64,000 nt of DNA from Stenotrophomonas sp. SAU14A_NAIMI4_8 (GCF_003086695.1 NZ_CP025999.1:1166820-1230819), one strand, 5' to 3'. Positions 1-11,531 are shown, counted from the first letter of the stretch. Notes: generated by a model not told the origin, from the sequence alone. Numbers and translations are program-made.

Positions 1-45
1 GCTGACGATGATCAGGGTCGGGGCGGTGGGGGAGGCGGTGCTCAT
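1..45 (-). CDS. rapZ: RapZ RNase adapter / nucleotide-binding protein, N-terminal fragment
   Basis: Only the first 15 codons are present; the gene continues beyond base 1. They read MSTASPTAPTLIIVS, after which RapZ proteins normally have the GLSGSGKS P-loop. The call rests on this short match and on context: rapZ directly follows hprK in the rpoN/ptsN cluster of gamma-proteobacteria. RapZ controls glucosamine-6-phosphate synthase levels through small RNAs in enterobacteria; its role in Xanthomonadaceae is less defined. The ATG lies 22 bp after the hprK stop, so the two are probably co-transcribed. Confidence 0.7.
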   Translation of the reverse strand, partial: MSTASPTAPTLIIVS

Positions 46-67
46 GGACAGGCTCTTTGCAGTGGGC

Positions 68-1018
68 TCAGGGTGTTCGCCGTTCCAGCAGGTTGCTGTG
101 GCGGGCGATGAACATCGCCGCCGGATCGATACCCTTGGTACGTAGAATGTGCAGCCGGGTGGCCGCCTCGGTCAGCACCGACAGATTGCGGCCGGGCATC
201 ACCGGCAGGGTGATCAGTGGCACGTCCAGGTCCAGCACGTGGCGGGTACCGGAATCGCCGGTCAGGCGTTCGTAGCCATGGGGGGTGGGCTCGGTCATCG
301 GCTTGGTCAGGTGCACGATCAGGCGAAGGTACTTGTTCTTCTTTACCGCCGTATCACCGAACATCTCGCGCACGTTCAGCACGCCCAGGCCGCGCACTTC
401 CAGCAGGTCCTGCAGCAGCTCGGGGCAGGTGCCATCGAGCACGTCGGGGGCGATCTGGGTGAACTCGGGGGCATCGTCGGCCACCAGACGGTGGCCACGG
501 CTGAGCAGTTCCAGCGCCAGTTCACTCTTGCCCGAACCGGCCTCGCCGGTGATCAGCACGCCGATCGAATAGATTTCCATGAACACGCCGTGCAGGATCA
601 CCCGCGGTGCCAGCGTGCGTGCCAAGTGGTAGGACAGGTGGTTCAGCAGTTCATGGCCGCGCTTGGGCGACACCCACAGCGGGGTGCCGGATTCATCGGC
701 GGCCGCGCGCAGGTCTTCCGGGCAGGGCTGGTTGCGGGTGATGACCAGCGCCAGCGGGTGCGAATGCATGATCTTTTCGATCGTTTCCCAGCGCTGCCGC
801 GGTTCCAGCGCGTCCAGCCAGGACAGTTCCTCGGTGCCCAGGATCTGCACCTTGTTCGGGTAGATCGCATTGAGGTAACCGGCCAGCGAGGGGCGCCGGG
901 ACACCGTGTTGCCGGCTTCCAGTTCGCGCTTCTCGCCGGACTGGCCGGCAACCCAGCGCAGCGCCAGCCGCTCGCGCTGCTGTTCGAACAGTTCACGTGC
1001 GGTGATGCTGGTATTCAT
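68..1018 (-). CDS. hprK: HPr kinase/phosphorylase
   Basis: 316-aa enzyme that phosphorylates and dephosphorylates the regulatory serine of HPr-type phosphocarriers. The Walker A motif GEAGSGKS is at residues 158-165 and the HprK signature VRGLGVLN at about 208-215; length is normal for the family. The reading frame stays open upstream to about 1333, but the ATG at 1018 gives the canonical N-terminus ([13 protein letters not shown]) and a 4-bp ATGA overlap with ptsN. In proteobacteria HprK accompanies an incomplete PTS that has regulatory rather than sugar-uptake roles, which fits its place beside ptsN and rpoN. Confidence 0.96.
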   Translation of the reverse strand: MNTSITARELFEQQRERLALRWVAGQSGEKRELEAGNTVSRRPSLAGYLNAIYPNKVQILGTEELSWLDALEPRQRWETIEKIMHSHPLALVITRNQPCPEDLRAAADESGTPLWVSPKRGHELLNHLSYHLARTLAPRVILHGVFMEIYSIGVLITGEAGSGKSELALELLSRGHRLVADDAPEFTQIAPDVLDGTCPELLQDLLEVRGLGVLNVREMFGDTAVKKNKYLRLIVHLTKPMTEPTPHGYERLTGDSGTRHVLDLDVPLITLPVMPGRNLSVLTEAATRLHILRTKGIDPAAMFIARHSNLLERRTP

Positions 1019-1467
1019 GCGGCGCTCGCCGAAGGGGGAAGGTCCAGGGCCAGGCGCAGGCTGCGCGCGTCGCCGGCCTCGCGCAGGGCCTGGCGGATGG
1101 CCGGCGAAGAGAACAGTTCGGCCAGCTCGGACAGCAGCATCAGGTGCTGGTGGGTGTAGTGGGCGGGCACGGCCATGGCGAACACCAGGTCCACCGGGGC
1201 GTCGCCGCCGAAATCGATGGGGGTGGCCAGCCGCAGCAGGGCGCCGCGGGGCCGGTCCAGCGCGGGCGCGCGCCCGTGCGGAATGGCGATGCCCTCGCCG
1301 ATGCAGGTGCTGCCCAGCGCTTCGCGCTGGCACAGGTTCTGGTAGATCTGCTCGGCATTGGCCTGGCGGCAGGCCAACAGGCCGGCGGCGGTCTGCAGGA
1401 CGCTGTCGCGGTCGGTGGCCGTGCAGAGCTGGGTCTGCACGGCCGCCAGAAGGTCAGTCAGGGGCAT
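1015..1467 (-). CDS. ptsN: PTS IIA-like nitrogen regulatory protein (EIIA-Ntr)
   Basis: 150-aa EIIA domain of the mannitol/fructose type. The phospho-acceptor is His64 in the motif AIPHGRAP. It is the terminal phosphate acceptor of the PTS-Ntr chain and regulates by protein contact. It lies 21 bp downstream of hpf and overlaps hprK by 4 bp, inside the sigma-54 cluster. No EIIB or EIIC domain is attached, consistent with a purely regulatory role. Confidence 0.95.
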   Translation of the reverse strand: MPLTDLLAAVQTQLCTATDRDSVLQTAAGLLACRQANAEQIYQNLCQREALGSTCIGEGIAIPHGRAPALDRPRGALLRLATPIDFGGDAPVDLVFAMAVPAHYTHQHLMLLSELAELFSSPAIRQALREAGDARSLRLALDLPPSASAA

Positions 1468-1488
1468 GTCTGCGGGGAACGGTGGCGA

Positions 1489-1806
1489 TCAGCCGCCATT
1501 GTCGCCCACCGGCAGCGGTGCGTGCTGCTGTTTTTTCTCCTTGTGCTTGATCACCAGGCGGTCAAGCTTGTCCGCCAGCAGATCGATCGCGGCGTACATG
1601 GTCTGGCCGTTGGCCTCGGCATGCAGGGTCTGGCCGGGAATATTGAGGCTGGCGTCGACGTGGTGTTCGGTCTTCTGCAGCTTGAGGGTTACCCGCGCTT
1701 CGCAGTGCTGGTCGAAGTGCTTGCCGATCCGGGCCAGCTTGTCCTCCACATAGGACTGCAGGGCCGGGGTGACTTCGACATCTTTGCCAAACGTTTCGAT
1801 GCGCAT
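1489..1806 (-). CDS. hpf: Ribosome hibernation promoting factor (short HPF)
   Basis: 105-aa protein of the HPF/YfiA family that binds the 30S decoding region and stabilises inactive ribosomes in stationary phase. The N-terminus MRIETFGKDVEVTPAL and the basic stretch near residues 85-95 fit the family. It lacks the long-form C-terminal dimerisation domain. An AGGAG element sits 7 bases before the ATG. It follows rpoN closely, the usual order in gamma-proteobacteria. Confidence 0.95.
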   Translation of the reverse strand: MRIETFGKDVEVTPALQSYVEDKLARIGKHFDQHCEARVTLKLQKTEHHVDASLNIPGQTLHAEANGQTMYAAIDLLADKLDRLVIKHKEKKQQHAPLPVGDNGG

Positions 1807-1864
1807 CGGGTTTCTCCTGTGTTCGGATGTGCCAATGAACCTCTCCGCCGGGCGCGGTGGCGCG

Positions 1865-3295
1865 TCAAGCGATTCTGACCCTTTCGTGCGAGGCGGAGAT
1901 GTTCATGGCCTCACGATACTTCGCAACGGTGCGGCGCGCTACCGGGATTCCCGACGTCTTCAACAGGTCAGCCAGCTTGGCGTCAGAAAGCGGCTTGCGC
2001 GGGTTCTCGTCATCGATCAGGCGCCGGATCATGGCCTGGATGGCGGTGCTGGAGGCTTCGCCACCGCCGTCGGTGTCGATGCCGGAGGCAAAGAAGGCGC
2101 GCAGCGGCAGGGTGCCGCGCGGCGTGCGCACGTGCTTGCGGGCGATGGCGCGCGAGACGGTGGATTCGTGCAGGCCGAGTTCGCCGGCGATCTCGCGCAG
2201 GGTCAGCGGTCGTAGGGCCTGTTCGCCGAATTCAAGGAATCCGGCCTGCTGCTGGATCAGGCAGCGCACCACGCGCAGCAGGGTTTCGCCGCGGGCCTGC
2301 AGGCCCTTCAACAACCAGCGTGCTTCCTGCAGTTGGCTGCGCAGATAACCGGCATCGGCATCGCCGCAGCGGCGGATCATCTGTTCGTAGCCGCGGTGGA
2401 TCATCACCTTGGGCCCGGCATGGGCGGCCAGCGCCGCGCGCCACACACCGCCCTGCCGCCACACCACCACATCGGGCACCACGTAGGTGTCCTGCGAAAG
2501 CGGGGCGATCTGCGTGCCGGGGCGCGGGTCGAGCGAGCGCAGCAGGGCTACGGCGGTCTCGACCTCGGCCAGCGGTTGTTTCAGTTCCTGTGCGATGCCG
2601 GCCACGCCGCTGCGCGGCAGCCGTTCCAGCGGGCCGGCGGCAATCTGCCGGGCCAGCGCCTGGCCAGGCGTGTCGGCCGGCAGCACCGCAAGCTGCAGCT
2701 GCAGGCATTCGCCCAGCGAACGCGCGGCCACGCCCACCGGATCGAAGCGCTGGATCTGGTGCAGCACGGTGAGGATTTCGTCTTCGCCGGCATGGATGGC
2801 CGGCAACAGGGTTTCGGCGATGGTGGCCAGCGGTTCGCGCAGGTAGCCATCGTCTTCCAGCGCATCGATCAGGGCCGCGCCGATGCTGCGATCGCGCAGC
2901 GACAGGTGCGAAAGATGCAGCTGCCACAGCAGGTGGTCGGCCAGTGTTTCAGTCTCGGCCACGCGCTCGGCAGCGCTGCCGGTGTCGTCATCGTCGTCGA
3001 AGCTGCCGCTGCTGCCGGCACTGCTCCAGTCCAGTTCCGCCGGCGCCCAGTCGTCGCCGCCGTTCTCACCGGCATCGGCGGTGGGCGGCGCTTCGTTGTC
3101 GGCGCCGCCGTCCTGTTCGCTGCCCGCGGCCGCATCATCGCCTTCGGCCCAGTCCAGCAACGGGTTGCTTTCCACCGCCTGGGCGATTTCCAGCTCCAGC
3201 TCGGTGCTGGACATCTGCAGCAGCTTGATCGCCTGCTGCAGCTGCGGTGTCAGCACCAGGTGCTGTCCCAACGATGTCTGCAGCCGAGTCTTCAT
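1865..3295 (-). CDS. rpoN: RNA polymerase sigma-54 factor
   Basis: 476-aa sigma-54. The glutamine-rich activator-interacting region I is residues 1-40 (SLGQHLVLTPQLQQAIKLLQ), followed by an acidic linker (about 50-110), the core-binding domain, an HTH, and the RpoN box ARRTVAKYRE at about 453-462, which reads the -24 element. It directs transcription that depends on AAA+ enhancer-binding proteins. The start at 3295 gives a normal N-terminus, 39 bp after the lptB stop. The PTS-Ntr genes follow it, as in many proteobacteria. Confidence 0.97.
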   Translation of the reverse strand: MKTRLQTSLGQHLVLTPQLQQAIKLLQMSSTELELEIAQAVESNPLLDWAEGDDAAAGSEQDGGADNEAPPTADAGENGGDDWAPAELDWSSAGSSGSFDDDDDTGSAAERVAETETLADHLLWQLHLSHLSLRDRSIGAALIDALEDDGYLREPLATIAETLLPAIHAGEDEILTVLHQIQRFDPVGVAARSLGECLQLQLAVLPADTPGQALARQIAAGPLERLPRSGVAGIAQELKQPLAEVETAVALLRSLDPRPGTQIAPLSQDTYVVPDVVVWRQGGVWRAALAAHAGPKVMIHRGYEQMIRRCGDADAGYLRSQLQEARWLLKGLQARGETLLRVVRCLIQQQAGFLEFGEQALRPLTLREIAGELGLHESTVSRAIARKHVRTPRGTLPLRAFFASGIDTDGGGEASSTAIQAMIRRLIDDENPRKPLSDAKLADLLKTSGIPVARRTVAKYREAMNISASHERVRIA

Positions 3296-3334
3296 GCCTG
3301 TGCCGAACGGAGGGGAGTGGGCCCGGCGGCCGCC

Positions 3335-4053
<719 letters not shown>

Positions 4054-4054
<1 letters not shown>

Positions 4055-4569
4055 TACTTCTTGCCCCCGGCCGGCGCGGCCGGCGTCTTGTTCTTGGGCG
4101 GAATGACCGTGCGTACGCGGCTGCCGTCGCCGCCGGAATTCATCTCGCCGCTCTTCATGTTGTAGACCATGCGCTGGCCGGCGTTGGTGCCGCGCGCGCT
4201 GGTGACCTTGTAGTTGCCGGTCAGGGTGACGGTATCGCTCTTGACGTCGTAGTCGATGTTGTCGGCCACCGCATCGACCCAGGTGCCGTCATCCAGCTGC
4301 TGCTTCATCTTGGCCTGCTTGCCGGTGAACACGGCGCGGACCGCTTCGCCGTCCTTCATGTAGATCTCGGCCTGGGCCGAGCGCAGGTCCAGGGTGCCCT
4401 GGGTGATCACCACGCCCTGCGACAGGGTGGTCTTGCCGTCGCCGGTCAGCGAACCGGACTGCGCACCGGCGTCGATGTGCATGTCTTCGTTGCGGTCGCT
4501 GGATTTGGCGAAGGCGGCGCTGGGGACAAGAAGACCAAGCGCGAGCACGGCTGCAAAGGGAATCTTCAT
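4054..4569 (-). CDS. lptA: LPS transport periplasmic bridge protein LptA
   Basis: 171-aa OstA-domain protein. A Sec signal peptide covers residues 1-21 (cleavage after SAAFA), followed by the beta-jellyroll repeat region that carries LPS across the periplasm from LptC to LptD. The C-terminus is Pro/Lys-rich. It lies between lptC and lptB, the usual order. A 105-bp gap separates it from lptC. Confidence 0.95.
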
Positions 4570-4674
4570 CGGGGTCCGTTCTACCGGTGGGAGGCGCCCG
4601 GGGGTAACCGGGCGGCCGGGTGGGTGCTGCTGGCCCTGCGCCTGTCGGGAAGACGTCGCGGGCCGGCGGCGGAA

Positions 4675-5250
4675 TCAGCGCTTGGGCGTGTAGCGGCCCT
4701 TGGACTGGCTGAGGAAATGATACGTGTTGTTCTTCGAATCCACTTCAAAGCCCACGCCGGACTGTTCCATGCCCGGGCGGGTCATGGTGACCAGCGCGTC
4801 GGTGCGCGCACGGTTCTCTTTCGGGAACACGTCCAGGTGGTCGGTGCGGAAGGTGGTGGGCACCACGCCGGGCGCGACCGGGCTGTCGCCGGCCACGTTG
4901 CCGCGCAGCTTCATCTCATCGCCCTTGGCGCTGAGCCAGCCGGTTTCGGCGCGCAGCGTCCAGTGCCGGCCTTCGGCATCGGGCATTTCAAACAGCGGCG
5001 TGGCGATGTTGATGGTCTGGTCGCCGCGCTGGCGTTCCAGCAGGGGCGCGCGCAGGGTGGTCGATTCCTTGCCCTGGTCGTCCAGGGCCACGATCTGGAA
5101 ATCGTGCAGGATGTAATCCACGCCTGCGTCCTGGCCTTCGCTCACCGGGCCCTTGTCGCGGTTGCGCAGGGCGGCCCAGCTGCTCAGCAGCGCCGCCAGC
5201 AGCAGGCCGACGCCGAGCACGGTACGCCAGTTCACGCGTGCGGTATTCAT
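4675..5250 (-). CDS. lptC: LPS export ABC transporter periplasmic protein LptC
   Basis: 191-aa bitopic protein with one N-terminal membrane helix (about residues 8-27) and a periplasmic LptC jellyroll domain that hands LPS to LptA. The frame is open further upstream, but the ATG at 5250 starts just before the membrane helix and makes a 4-bp overlap with kdsC, the expected organisation. Confidence 0.93.
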   Translation of the reverse strand: MNTARVNWRTVLGVGLLLAALLSSWAALRNRDKGPVSEGQDAGVDYILHDFQIVALDDQGKESTTLRAPLLERQRGDQTINIATPLFEMPDAEGRHWTLRAETGWLSAKGDEMKLRGNVAGDSPVAPGVVPTTFRTDHLDVFPKENRARTDALVTMTRPGMEQSGVGFEVDSKNNTYHFLSQSKGRYTPKR

Positions 5251-5795
5251 GCGCCGAACCTTGCCAGCACGGCGTCCACATGGCCCTGCGCGGCCAGCAG
5301 CACGTCGCACAGCTCGCGCGCGGCGCCACGGCCGCCCTCGCTGCGGGTCTGCCAGTGGGCGCGTTCGGCGATCCACGGGTGCGCATTGGCCGGGGCCACG
5401 GCCAGGCCGACCGCGCCGATCGGGGCCAGGTCGGGCAGGTCATCGCCCATGAAGGCCACCTGGTCCAGGCCGATGCCATGCTGGGCGCACAAGGCCTGCA
5501 CGCTGGCCAGCTTGTCGCCCACGGCGATCTGGGTGTCAATGCCCAGGTCGGCGCCGCGCTTGAGCGCGGACTGGCTGTTGCGCGCGGTGATGAGCACGGG
5601 GTGGATACCGTGCTGCTGCAGCAGTTTCAGGCCCAGACCATCCTGCACGAAGTACGCCTTGCTCTCGTTGCCGTCCTTGTCGTAGTACAGCCGACCGTCG
5701 GTGAGGGTACCGTCCACGTCGAAGCAGGCCAGGCGGATGCGGGCCGCGGTGGCAAGCAGATGGGCGGGGAAGGCGGGCAGGGGGGACCAGGGCAT
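5247..5795 (-). CDS. kdsC: 3-deoxy-D-manno-octulosonate 8-phosphate phosphatase KdsC
   Basis: 182-aa HAD-family phosphatase that makes Kdo from Kdo-8-P for LPS inner core. The catalytic HAD motif DVDGT has the nucleophile Asp26 and acid/base Asp28; motif III FMGDDLPD is further along. It lacks a cap domain, typical of the tetrameric KdsC class. It sits between kdsD and lptC, linking Kdo synthesis to LPS export. Confidence 0.95.
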   Translation of the reverse strand: MPWSPLPAFPAHLLATAARIRLACFDVDGTLTDGRLYYDKDGNESKAYFVQDGLGLKLLQQHGIHPVLITARNSQSALKRGADLGIDTQIAVGDKLASVQALCAQHGIGLDQVAFMGDDLPDLAPIGAVGLAVAPANAHPWIAERAHWQTRSEGGRGAARELCDVLLAAQGHVDAVLARFGA

Positions 5796-5846
5796 CAGGG
5801 TGTCGGACTCGGTGTTGGTATCTGAATGGGGTCTACGGACTATTGG

Positions 5847-6848
5847 TTAAACCACCCGGGCCCGCAACAGGTCATGAATGTTCAGCGCGCCGACGGCCCG
5901 GCCCTGCTCATCGACCACGATCAGGCCGTTGATCTTGTGGGTTTCCATCAGGCGCGCCGCTTCCACGGCCAGCTGGTCGGCACCGATGGTGCGCGGGCTG
6001 CGGGTCATGATGTCGGCGATGCGGGCGGTGCGCACGTCCAGCGCGCTGTCCAGCGCGCGGCGCAGGTCGCCGTCGGTGAACAGGCCGATCAGCACGCCCT
6101 GGGCATCGACCACGGCGGTCATCCCCAGCCGCTTGCGACTCATCTCCATCAGGGCTTCGCTCAGGCTGGCGCCGGCGTCCACCTTGGGCAGGTCCTCGCC
6201 GCTGTGCATCACATCGGTAATGTGCAGCAGCAGGCGGCGGCCCAGGCTGCCGGCCGGGTGCGAGCGGGCGAAGTCGTCGGCGGTGAAGCCGCGCGCGTCA
6301 AGCAGCGCCACGGCCAGCGCATCGCCCATCACCAGCGAGGCGGTGGTGCTGGAGGTGGGTGCCAGGGCCAGCGGACAGGCTTCGGCCGGCACGCTCACGT
6401 CCAGGTGGATGTCGGCGGCGCTGGCCAGGCTGGACTGGGCGCGGCCGGTCATGGCGATCAGGGTGTTGCCCTGGCGCTTGAGCACCGGCAGCAGCATCAG
6501 GATCTCGTCCGATTCGCCTGAATAGGACAGGGCCAGCACCACATCGTCCTCGGTGATCATGCCCAGGTCGCCGTGGCCGGCTTCACCCGGGTGCACGTAG
6601 AACGCCGGGGTGCCGGTGGAGGCCAGGGTGGCGGCGATCTTGCGGGCGATATGCCCGGACTTGCCCATGCCGGTGGCGACCACGCGGCCGCGGCTGCCCA
6701 GGATGGTCTGGCAGGCCTGCTGGAAGGCCTCGCCCAGGCGCCCGGCCACGGCCTGCAGGGCCTGCTGTTCGATCTCGAACACGCGCTGGCCACTGGCCAC
6801 CAGGGCAGCGGGATCGACGGAACGGGAGGGCAGGGGGGACTCGGCCAT
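5847..6848 (-). CDS. kdsD: D-arabinose 5-phosphate isomerase
   Basis: 333-aa enzyme converting ribulose-5-P to arabinose-5-P, the first step to Kdo. The N-terminal SIS domain (about 50-180) contains GMGKSGHIA and a glycine/serine sugar-phosphate site; two CBS domains fill about 215-330. Length and domain order match KdsD/KpsF. It is the first gene of the minus-strand Kdo/LPS unit and is divergent from the BolA-like gene. Confidence 0.95.
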   Translation of the reverse strand: MAESPLPSRSVDPAALVASGQRVFEIEQQALQAVAGRLGEAFQQACQTILGSRGRVVATGMGKSGHIARKIAATLASTGTPAFYVHPGEAGHGDLGMITEDDVVLALSYSGESDEILMLLPVLKRQGNTLIAMTGRAQSSLASAADIHLDVSVPAEACPLALAPTSSTTASLVMGDALAVALLDARGFTADDFARSHPAGSLGRRLLLHITDVMHSGEDLPKVDAGASLSEALMEMSRKRLGMTAVVDAQGVLIGLFTDGDLRRALDSALDVRTARIADIMTRSPRTIGADQLAVEAARLMETHKINGLIVVDEQGRAVGALNIHDLLRARVV

Positions 6849-6902
6849 GCGGACGCCACGCAGCGGAAGTAGAATGAGGGCTCATTTTATTAGGAAAGCC
6901 CG

Positions 6903-7133
6903 TTGGACGCCGACACCATCCGCAACCTGATCGAAACCGGCCTGCCCGGCGCCCGCGCCGACGTGCGTGGCGACGACGGCGTGCACTTCGAAGCGACCGT
7001 GGTCAGCGAGGCCTTTGCCGGCAAGATGCCGCTGGCCCGCCACCGGATGGTCTATGCCACCCTGGGCGACCTGATGGGCGGCGCGATCCACGCGCTGGCG
7101 CTGAAAACCGTGACCCCGGCCGAAGCCGGCTGA
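6903..7133 (+). CDS. BolA family protein (IbaG/YrbA-like)
   Basis: 76-aa BolA-fold protein. The conserved core HRMVYATLGDLMGG corresponds to the helix-turn-helix-like segment with the cluster-ligand histidine. Such proteins pair with monothiol glutaredoxins in Fe-S handling. The chosen start is TTG at 6903, preceded by an AGGAAAG ribosome-binding site; no ATG fits the conserved N-terminus. It lies 21 bp before murA, the common ibaG-murA arrangement, and is divergent from kdsD. Confidence 0.9.
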   Translation: MDADTIRNLIETGLPGARADVRGDDGVHFEATVVSEAFAGKMPLARHRMVYATLGDLMGGAIHALALKTVTPAEAG

Positions 7134-8743
<1,610 letters not shown>

Positions 8744-8744
8744 G

Positions 8745-8772
8745 AAAACGCCCGCGCAAGCGGGCGTTTTTC
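8745..8772 (+). terminator. Rho-independent terminator of the BolA-murA-EF-hand unit
   Basis: A perfect hairpin (AACGCCCGC / GCGGGCGTT) with a CA-centred loop is followed by a T run, starting just after the EF-hand gene stop. It closes the plus-strand operon before the REP pair. Confidence 0.9.
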
Positions 8773-8784
8773 TGTGTGGCGCTA

Positions 8785-8874
8785 GGGGTCGGATCCCTTT
8801 CCATCGGAAAGGGCTCCGACCCCACCCACGCAACCGGGGTCAGAGCCCTTCCCGTTGGGAAGGGATCCGACCCC
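8785..8874. repeat. Two REP hairpins of the GGGGTC-GAxCC...GACCCC family
   Basis: Two 39-bp palindromes (8785-8823 and 8836-8874) lie between the convergent EF-hand and DUF3108 genes. Each has arms GGGGTCxGAxCCCTT(T) and the complement around a 5-7 base loop. They match the hairpins around the RAYT transposase near 37 kb. Their inward-facing position between two 3' ends is typical of REP elements. Confidence 0.9.
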
Positions 8875-8879
8875 GGCGG

Positions 8880-9563
8880 TCAATTCATCGCCTTGATGGT
8901 CAGGTCCAGCGCGTCGCGGCCGCTTTCCTTCTGCAGCATGCGCGCCGGCACCGGGAATTCCGGCACGATCCAGGCGATCAGTTCCTTGTTGCCGTCCACG
9001 CGCGAGACCTTGGTGGCCTGGTAGCTCTTGCCGCCCACGGTCACCGCTTCCTTGCCCACGATCTTGTAGGTCATGTTCTTGATGCGGCCTTCGTCCACCA
9101 TGCGGTAGGTCAGCGGCTTGCCGGCGGCCAGGTCACGGGCGATGGCCAGGTTGATCAGCAGTGCATCCATGTCGCCGGCCTTCAGCGCGATGGGGCCGGC
9201 GCGGTCGGGCTTGATATCGCCGGTCCAGGTGGCCTGGTTGCTGCTCCAGTTGTAGTTGGCCTGCACGTTGCGCTTTTTCACCAGCAGCGCCGAACGGTCC
9301 TGGCTGCTGAGCGGACGCAGCTGCCCGCGCACTTCCTCGAACACCGTGCTCTGGCTCAGGTCGGCCAGCTGGTTCTTCACGTTCAGGCTGTAGCGCCACT
9401 TGTTGGCGCCTTCGCTGGCCAGGGTCATGGTGCCGTTGGCCTGCATGCCCATGTAGCTGGCCAGGTAGTCGGCCTTGAACGGCTGCAGCGCCATGGCCGG
9501 CAGGCTGGCGACGGACAGCGCGGCCGCGGCGATCCAGGTCAGGGGGCGGGTCAGGGTCTTCAT
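8880..9563 (-). CDS. DUF3108 domain-containing exported protein (copy 2)
   Basis: 227-aa protein with a signal peptide (MKTLTRPLTWIAAAALSVA..., cleavage near residue 22) and a DUF3108 domain, a family of envelope proteins of unknown function. The ATG at 9563 is chosen because AAGGAG lies 7 bases upstream; an alternative GTG at 9569 would overlap the previous stop. It resembles the upstream gene across its length (SLNVKNQLADLSQSTVFEE versus GLNIEQSTVFEE), so the pair looks like a tandem duplication. The first REP hairpin is 5 bp beyond its stop. Confidence 0.88.
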   Translation of the reverse strand: MKTLTRPLTWIAAAALSVASLPAMALQPFKADYLASYMGMQANGTMTLASEGANKWRYSLNVKNQLADLSQSTVFEEVRGQLRPLSSQDRSALLVKKRNVQANYNWSSNQATWTGDIKPDRAGPIALKAGDMDALLINLAIARDLAAGKPLTYRMVDEGRIKNMTYKIVGKEAVTVGGKSYQATKVSRVDGNKELIAWIVPEFPVPARMLQKESGRDALDLTIKAMN

Positions 9564-9565
9564 GC

Positions 9566-10369
9566 TCACACTCCTTGGTATTCGATCAGGCGCAGGTCCA
9601 CGCGGTCCTCGCCATCTTCGCGTTGCAGGATGCGCACCGGCGTGGGGACACCGTTGGCGATCCAGAGAATGGTTTCGTTGCTGCCGCCGTTGGTGCGGAA
9701 CACCCGCAGCGCGTTGTAGGACAGATCGCCGACGGCCACGTTCTCGGTTTCGGCGGCGGCCTGGTAGTCGTGCTGGCGCACCCGGCCCATGTCGACATAG
9801 CGGTAATGCATGGTCGCGCCCGGGCGGGCGTCGCGCATGATCGCCAGGTTGATCAGCAGGGCACTCTGGTCACCGGCCTGCAGCGGAATGGGCTGGGCGC
9901 GGTCTTTCTTCACATCGCCGCTCCACTGCGCGGTGCCGGCCTGCCAGTTGTAGGTGCCGACGGCCTTCTTGCCCAGGAACAGGCCCTTGCGCACCGTACT
10001 CTGGCTGAGCGGTGCATAGGCGCCGGCGCGTTCCTCGAACACGGTGCTCTGTTCGATGTTCAGCCCCAGCACGCTGGCAAAGCCGCGTCGGCCGACCACC
10101 TGCATGTCCACCCGCCACTGGTTGCCGCCGGTGTGGGTGACCTGCATGGTGGCATCGCCAGCCTCTTTGCCCTTGTAGAAGGCTTGGTAGGTGGCGCTGA
10201 ACGGCTGCAGCGGCGGCGGTTCCCAAGCCAGTGCGGGCGGCATGGGCACCGCCGGCGCGGCGGGTACGGCGACAGGCGCATCCGGGGGCGTGGCCTGTCC
10301 CCAGGCCGCGCAGGCGAGCACAGCAATCGGCAGCAGCAGGAATTTGCGCAACAACGGCGTGGTCTTCAT
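9566..10369 (-). CDS. DUF3108 domain-containing exported protein (copy 1)
   Basis: 267-aa protein with a signal peptide (residues 1-24, ending near ACAAWG), a Pro/Ala-rich linker (about 25-55) and a DUF3108 domain beginning FSATYQAFYKGKEAGDATM. Function is unknown; the family is predicted periplasmic or outer-membrane associated. It is 67 bp downstream of purN and 2 bp upstream of its paralogue, so it may share the purine operon transcript. Confidence 0.88.
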   Translation of the reverse strand: MKTTPLLRKFLLLPIAVLACAAWGQATPPDAPVAVPAAPAVPMPPALAWEPPPLQPFSATYQAFYKGKEAGDATMQVTHTGGNQWRVDMQVVGRRGFASVLGLNIEQSTVFEERAGAYAPLSQSTVRKGLFLGKKAVGTYNWQAGTAQWSGDVKKDRAQPIPLQAGDQSALLINLAIMRDARPGATMHYRYVDMGRVRQHDYQAAAETENVAVGDLSYNALRVFRTNGGSNETILWIANGVPTPVRILQREDGEDRVDLRLIEYQGV

Positions 10370-10436
10370 GGCGGGCAGGAACCGCAGGAGGGGGCAGCAT
10401 GCCAGCCCCGCAGTCAGCAGGGCGTGTGCACGGGGG

Positions 10437-11090
10437 TTACCGGTTCAGGTTCCCGGTGGAATCTAGGGCCAGTGGGCTAAACAGGGGGTGACCGTCGAAC
10501 TGCGGCTGCCCCTGCCGTTCAGCCAGGCGCCCTTGGCACAGCAGCGACAGGGTGGCGATCAGCAGCGGGTGCTCCACCGCCAGCACCCGCGTGGCCAGGG
10601 TCTGCGCGTCATCGCCGGCCAGCACCGGCACCCGTGCCTGGGCCAGCACCGCGCCGGCGTCCAACTCGGGCACCACGAAGTGCACGCTGGCCCCGGCTTC
10701 GGCATCGCCCGCTTCCAGCGCGCGGGCATGGGTGTGCAGGCCCTTGTACAGCGGCAGCAGCGAGGGATGGATGTTGACCAGGCGGCCACTGAAGCGCTGT
10801 ACGAAATCGGCGCCGAGAATGCGCATGTAGCCGGCGCAGACGATCCAGTCCGGCGTGAACCCGGCCAGGGCATCGCCCAGCGCGGCATCGAACGCGGCGC
10901 GGTCGGTGAAGTCCTTGGGCGAACGCGCCCAGCGCTGCGCCGGCGCCACGTTCAGCAGCGCGGCCGCGTCGGGCTTGTCCGACAGCACCGCCACCACCTG
11001 CGCGTCCAGCCGGCCCGCGGCGATGGCGTCCAGGATGGCCTGCAGGTTGCTGCCCCGGCCCGAGGCGAGTACGGCAATGCGTGCGGTCAT
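10437..11090 (-). CDS. purN: Phosphoribosylglycinamide formyltransferase 1 (10-formyl-THF dependent)
   Basis: 217-aa GAR transformylase of purine synthesis. The GRGSN phosphate-binding loop is at residues 11-15; the catalytic triad is Asn106, His108 and Asp144 (NIHPSLLPLYKG and ELDAG). It overlaps the preceding membrane-protein gene by 4 bp and is the last enzyme gene of the purM-led operon. Confidence 0.96.
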   Translation of the reverse strand: MTARIAVLASGRGSNLQAILDAIAAGRLDAQVVAVLSDKPDAAALLNVAPAQRWARSPKDFTDRAAFDAALGDALAGFTPDWIVCAGYMRILGADFVQRFSGRLVNIHPSLLPLYKGLHTHARALEAGDAEAGASVHFVVPELDAGAVLAQARVPVLAGDDAQTLATRVLAVEHPLLIATLSLLCQGRLAERQGQPQFDGHPLFSPLALDSTGNLNR

Positions 11091-11524
11091 GCGACGACGG
11101 CGCTACCGGGGGCGGCGAACCGTGCAGACACGTCCGGGCGCAGCAGCACCACCAGGGCGTACACGCCCAGGCCGATGCCCAGCGCGCCGCCCAGGCAGGC
11201 GGCGCCGGATGCGACCAGGCAGAGGGTGCGCCGCTGCCGGTCACCCAGTGCGCGCGCGGCCACCAGGCTGAGCACGGCGAACGCGCCGATGACCACGGCG
11301 AAACCGGCAAACACCACCGCCAGCAGCGCCGGCGAGGCATTCGGGTCGGTGCTGCGGCTTTCGCTTACGTAGCCGCCCACCGCGCCCAGCAGGAGCAGCA
11401 GGCACAGCAGCACCTGCACGCCGCCATAGACGTAGAACAGGATCTTCAGCGTATGCAGGTGGCCGTTGATCTGGATGTCGGTCCAACCACGGGGAGCGTT
11501 CAGCGGGGGCGGTACGGCGGCCAT
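11087..11524 (-). CDS. Four-helix membrane protein, paralogue B in the purMN operon
   Basis: 145-aa integral membrane protein with four predicted helices (about 25-47, 65-90, 99-115 and 117-132). The C-terminal pattern GLGVYALVVLLRPDVSARF parallels the upstream gene's GVFTLIVLLRPQVKAAF, showing the two are tandem paralogues. No name or function is recognised. It is 7 bp after paralogue A and overlaps purN by 4 bp, so it is certainly in the purine operon. Confidence 0.8.
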   Translation of the reverse strand: MAAVPPPLNAPRGWTDIQINGHLHTLKILFYVYGGVQVLLCLLLLLGAVGGYVSESRSTDPNASPALLAVVFAGFAVVIGAFAVLSLVAARALGDRQRRTLCLVASGAACLGGALGIGLGVYALVVLLRPDVSARFAAPGSAVVA

Positions 11525-11531
11525 GGCGGTC

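Noticed and set aside
68..1333. Longer HPr kinase reading to 1333
   Set aside because: The extra codons overlap ptsN out of frame; the ATG at 1018 yields the standard length.
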